From positions 12,741,304 through 12,805,303 of the forward strand of contig OY992836.1 of NCBI GenBank assembly GCA_963921425.1: a stretch of 64,000 bases of DNA, written 5' to 3'. Every line of letters starts with the position of its first letter. The first letter of the stretch is position 1. Of this stretch, positions 60,833 through 64,000 are shown in pieces. The translations under genes and the position numbers were made by a program. This DNA comes from Dryas octopetala (taxonomy: Eukaryota > Streptophyta > Magnoliopsida > Rosales > Rosaceae). A model generated the notes under the pieces. It saw only the letters and a program-made list of their open reading frames with translations, did no database searches and had not been told where the DNA came from.

Positions 60833-61191
60833 GTTAAATACAAAAAGTTTATGAACTTTATAGTGAATCTCAATTTGGTCCACTAACTATAAAAAGTGTC
60901 AATTTGGTTCACGAACTTTTGAAGTTGTACCAAAGCAGTACAAACGTTAACTTTTATCAAAAAATTTAATGAAACTGATTATGTGCATAGCAAGTGACCA
61001 AATTTTCAAAAGCATTTCAATTTATTCATCATATTTTCATGTGACTAATTCTGTTAATTTTCGGATGAAAGTTTATCGCTTGTACTATTTTGGTACAACT
61101 TGGAAAATTTGTGAACTAAATTGACATTTTTATAATTAATGGATCAAATTAAGAATTAATGTAAAATTTGTAGATCATTTTTGTATTTAAC
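60833..61191. mobile_element. Foldback MITE (~359 bp) upstream of ZEP
   Basis: Ends GTTAAATACAAAAAG and, inverted, GTTAAATACAAAAATG. The arms contain mirrored 'caatttggtccactaact' and 'gaactaaattgacattttta'. The flanks 'caaggagaa' and 'caaaggtgaa' are similar but not a clean duplication. It ends about 360 bp before the ZEP start codon. Confidence 0.7.
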
Positions 61192-61409
61192 CAAAGGTGA
61201 ACAAGACAAAGTACAGAAAATTAGGACTTGAGAATCCAAAACCAGATTTATCTCCAATGGTAAGTGACTACCCCACCACCACCACAAACATATGCTTCCA
61301 TTTTACAAGGAATGCATGTTGGTAAGAGAGTGCCACATGGCTCGAGTATCTCCATGATTGGTGGACAATGCAAGCCTTCAAAGCCTGTGGCTCCCAATCA
61401 TCTACTATG

Positions 61410-61417
61410 TATATATC
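61410..61417 (+). promoter_or_regulatory. Candidate TATA box of ZEP
   Basis: TATATATC lies about 140 bp upstream of the ATG at 61552, followed by a CT-rich leader with 'cctccctcttcctcaatcctc'. Confidence 0.4.
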
Positions 61418-61551
61418 ACTCCCACCGTATTCCCCTCCCTCTTCCTCAATCCTCATTCCTCACTGAGTGAGTCTCTTTCCATAAAGGAAAGCCCAAAGCT
61501 TTCATTTTTATTTTACTTTGTTTTTCTCTGTTCTCAAGCAGAGCAAAAACG

Positions 61552-64000
61552 ATGGGTTCTACTCTGTTTTACAACTCAATGAACCCCTCAGCAACAGTTT
61601 TATCAAGAACCCACTTCCCAATTCCCATTAACAAGGACTTCCCACTTGAATTCTCACCTTGTATTCACTACAACTATCATTTGAGAAGCGGAACAAGAAG
61701 TGGGTACAAGAAGAATTTAACAGAGGTGAGAGCTGCTTCTGTGGTATCCACTGAGACCCCCAGTGCATCCACCACACCCACGATCCAAAAGAAGCTTCGG
61801 GTACTGGTGGCTGGGGGAGGTATTGGAGGACTGGTTTTTGCTTTGGCGGCGAAGAAGAAGGGGTTTGATGTGGTGGTGTTTGAGAAGGATTTGAGTGCTG
61901 TGAGAGGGGAGGGACAGTATAGGGGTCCTATTCAGATACAGAGTAATGCATTGGCTGCTTTGGAAGCTATTGATTTGGAGGTTGCTGAGGAGGTTATGAG
62001 GGTAGGCTGTATTACTGGTGACAGAATTAATGGATTGGTTGATGGGGTTTCTGGTACATGGTAAGTTGTTTTGGACTTTTAGCTTATATGGGTTTTTGTG
62101 TTTCTTATGTTCTAAGTGATAGACTGTGTAGTGCCTGCCAAATTTGTTTCCTTTATTGTTTTAGGCATGGTAATAGTAGAGATTGCCAGATTGGTGCTTA
62201 TTTGTTTAAAAAGAATTTGGAAGGTTTTTATTTAATTCTTAAAGTACTGGGCTTTGAACAGAAATCAATCAGTAAGTTCATGCTGTGCAAATGACAGAAG
62301 GTAAATCGGGCTTAGAGAGGCCAAATTCAGGCTGATATCTTTAATTGCCAAATAATTTGGAAGTTTTTATATTAATTCTTGAAATACATGTAATTTTGCT
62401 TTGCCTGTTTAATTTATGAAAATCAGGAAACAAACTAATACAAAATAAACAGGATCAGTGTTTTAGTTACATAAAGTCAATTCTTTTAACATGAAGAATA
62501 AAAGTTATTTACTTCAAACACAATTTACATGTTTCCATGCACGTATTATTGTTACTAAGATGCCTCTATGGAGCAATTATTGATTCGTATGCACCCAACA
62601 GCATATAATGATGTTTAGTTGGTTATCAGGTATGTCAATTTGACACATTCACTCCTGCAGTGGAACGAGGGCTTCCAGTTTACAAGAGTTATAAGCCGAA
62701 TGGCCCTGCAACAAATCCTTGCTCGTGCTGTTGGGGAAGATATTATTATAAATGGTAGTAATGTTGTTAGTTTTGAGGATCTTGGAGATAAGGTATTACC
62801 TGTTATGTAGTTAAATCTTGTACCTACTACTTACCTTTGTTGTCATCTTGCTGAGGAATGTGAACTTGTTTTCCTATTTCTTTTGTTTCTTTCTCTATAG
62901 ATTATGCAGCGTCTTAGTACTAACTTGATGTCCTTCAACTGCTTTGGCTTCATCTGATTTGGCATTTTATTCTTTTGTCTCTATCCAACTTTTAGGTTAA
63001 TGTGGTACTTGAGAATGGACAGCGTTATGAAGGTGATCTTCTGGTTGGAGCTGATGGTATATGGTCAAAGGTATTACTCTACTCAGAGTTGACATGATCA
63101 AAGTGTATAACATTACAGTATGATAATCTATATTAGGATCGTAGAGACATATTACAAGTTGAACTCAAATTATGATTTTCTTGTGAGTAGGTGAGGAAGA
63201 ACTTGTTTGGATTAGAGGAAGCTGATTACTCAGGTTATACTTGTTATACTGGTATCGCAGATTTTGTTCCTGCTGACATTAGTTCTGTAGGGTATGTTTT
63301 AACTCTTATTTCTCAAATATGGATATTTTACTTGCATTTGCACCATTGTATTATCTTCTTATATGTCAGGTTGTATCTTGCATGAAGACTTAAATTTAAA
63401 CTGATCTTCTGAAGGTACCGAGTATTTTTGGGACACAAACAATACTTCGTTTCCTCAGATGTGGGTGCAGGAAAGATGCAGTGGTATGCATTTCACAAGG
63501 AACCACCTGGTGGTGCTGATAGACCGAATGGTATTTATTGAGATGCTCTGCCTTTTCAGATTGATATATGTACACATGCATGTTCACACACACTCTCATT
63601 AAGACAAACAAATCCTCCTAGAAATTTCTAAATGGATATAATAAACTGCCTGAAGAGAAAATTATGCTAGGATATCATGTGAACACAGCATATGAAAATT
63701 CACTCTACCTTCCCATAAAAGAAAAAAAAAGGTTCATCCTAGGCTGCATGGTTGCTAAATTTAATTAGTAAATAATTTATGAATTTCCAGTCTGCTAAGA
63801 GTTCATGCTTGTCACCCAATTTCTTAATAATGGGGAGTGATATCATTTTTCTAGTCCCTTTTTCCAACTTTTTCCAATCAGTGGCCATTGAAAATGCATA
63901 ATGTGCACAACTTAACATTTAGGATTCAATTGTAATAGTGTAAACCATAGAAGATCATATTTAAGCTGTGCACTTTATCTTAAATGCATCACCGTTATGA
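61552..64000 (+). CDS. ZEP: Zeaxanthin epoxidase, chloroplastic (5' part; continues past the window)
   Basis: FAD-dependent monooxygenase that epoxidises zeaxanthin via antheraxanthin to violaxanthin in plastids, serving the xanthophyll cycle and abscisic-acid synthesis. Exons seen: 61552-62060, 62630-62792, 62996-63070, 63191-63291, 63415-63530; the intron after 63530 runs to the window edge. Residues 1 to about 60 form a Ser/Arg-rich plastid transit peptide. The FAD-binding dinucleotide fold starts LRVLVAGGGIGG (GGGIGG at 88-93), with Glu111 ending the second strand (VVVFEKD). The second FAD motif LLVGADGIWSK lies at about 239-249. About 321 codons are present, roughly half of the family length (around 660 aa); the C-terminal FHA domain lies outside. 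In exon 2, residues 171-187 are out of the family frame because a missing base near 62638 is compensated by an extra T near 62680. Confidence 0.95.

Noticed and set aside
1-64000. CRISPR arrays, operons, phage or bacterial defence systems
   Set aside because: The window is plant nuclear DNA; repeats seen are microsatellites, MITEs and duplicated genes, not spaced short repeats.

Overview
This is a plant nuclear window with spliced GT-AG genes, AT-rich spacers and many transposon classes. It comes from a eudicot. The zeaxanthin epoxidase N-terminus resembles Rosaceae orthologues as I remember them, so Rosaceae is my inference, not a proven assignment. One scaffold gap (200 N) lies at 57611-57810.

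Region 7.3-42.8 kb is a tandem array of class-3 triacylglycerol lipases of the oil-body lipase (OBL1) type, all on the + strand with the same five-exon structure. Four copies have full-length reading frames: 7430-9405, 19737-22543, 24265-29916 and 39902-41895. The first and last are near-identical products of a recent ~2.8-kb duplication that begins at the TATA box. A fifth copy (10843-16083) is a pseudogene: it has a frameshift, a 3.2-kb CACTA transposon in exon 1 with a TTT target duplication, a deletion that removed the catalytic serine, and a 4-bp insertion in exon 5. An exon-4 relic (18592-18809) and an orphan exon-1 start (32054-32131) are further debris. The lipases would hydrolyse storage triacylglycerol at lipid droplets.

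Region 43.4-64.0 kb holds three single-copy genes: a three-RRM hnRNP-like RNA-binding protein (+, 13 coding exons, one GC-AG intron), a remorin-family protein (-, 4 exons), and the 5' part of zeaxanthin epoxidase (ZEP, +), which runs off the right edge. ZEP exon 2 carries a compensating -1/+1 frameshift pair.

The spacers hold many small mobile elements whose ends and target duplications can be read directly. These are two TRIM retrotransposons with initiator-tRNA primer-binding sites, two related hAT-type elements, several Mutator-like foldback elements, four PIF/Harbinger-like MITEs (TTA duplications) and three tRNA-derived SINEs. I found no tRNA or rRNA genes, CRISPR arrays or bacterial-type operons. 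No new multigene system is evident. The most notable content is the decaying and duplicating lipase array and what transposons have done to it.
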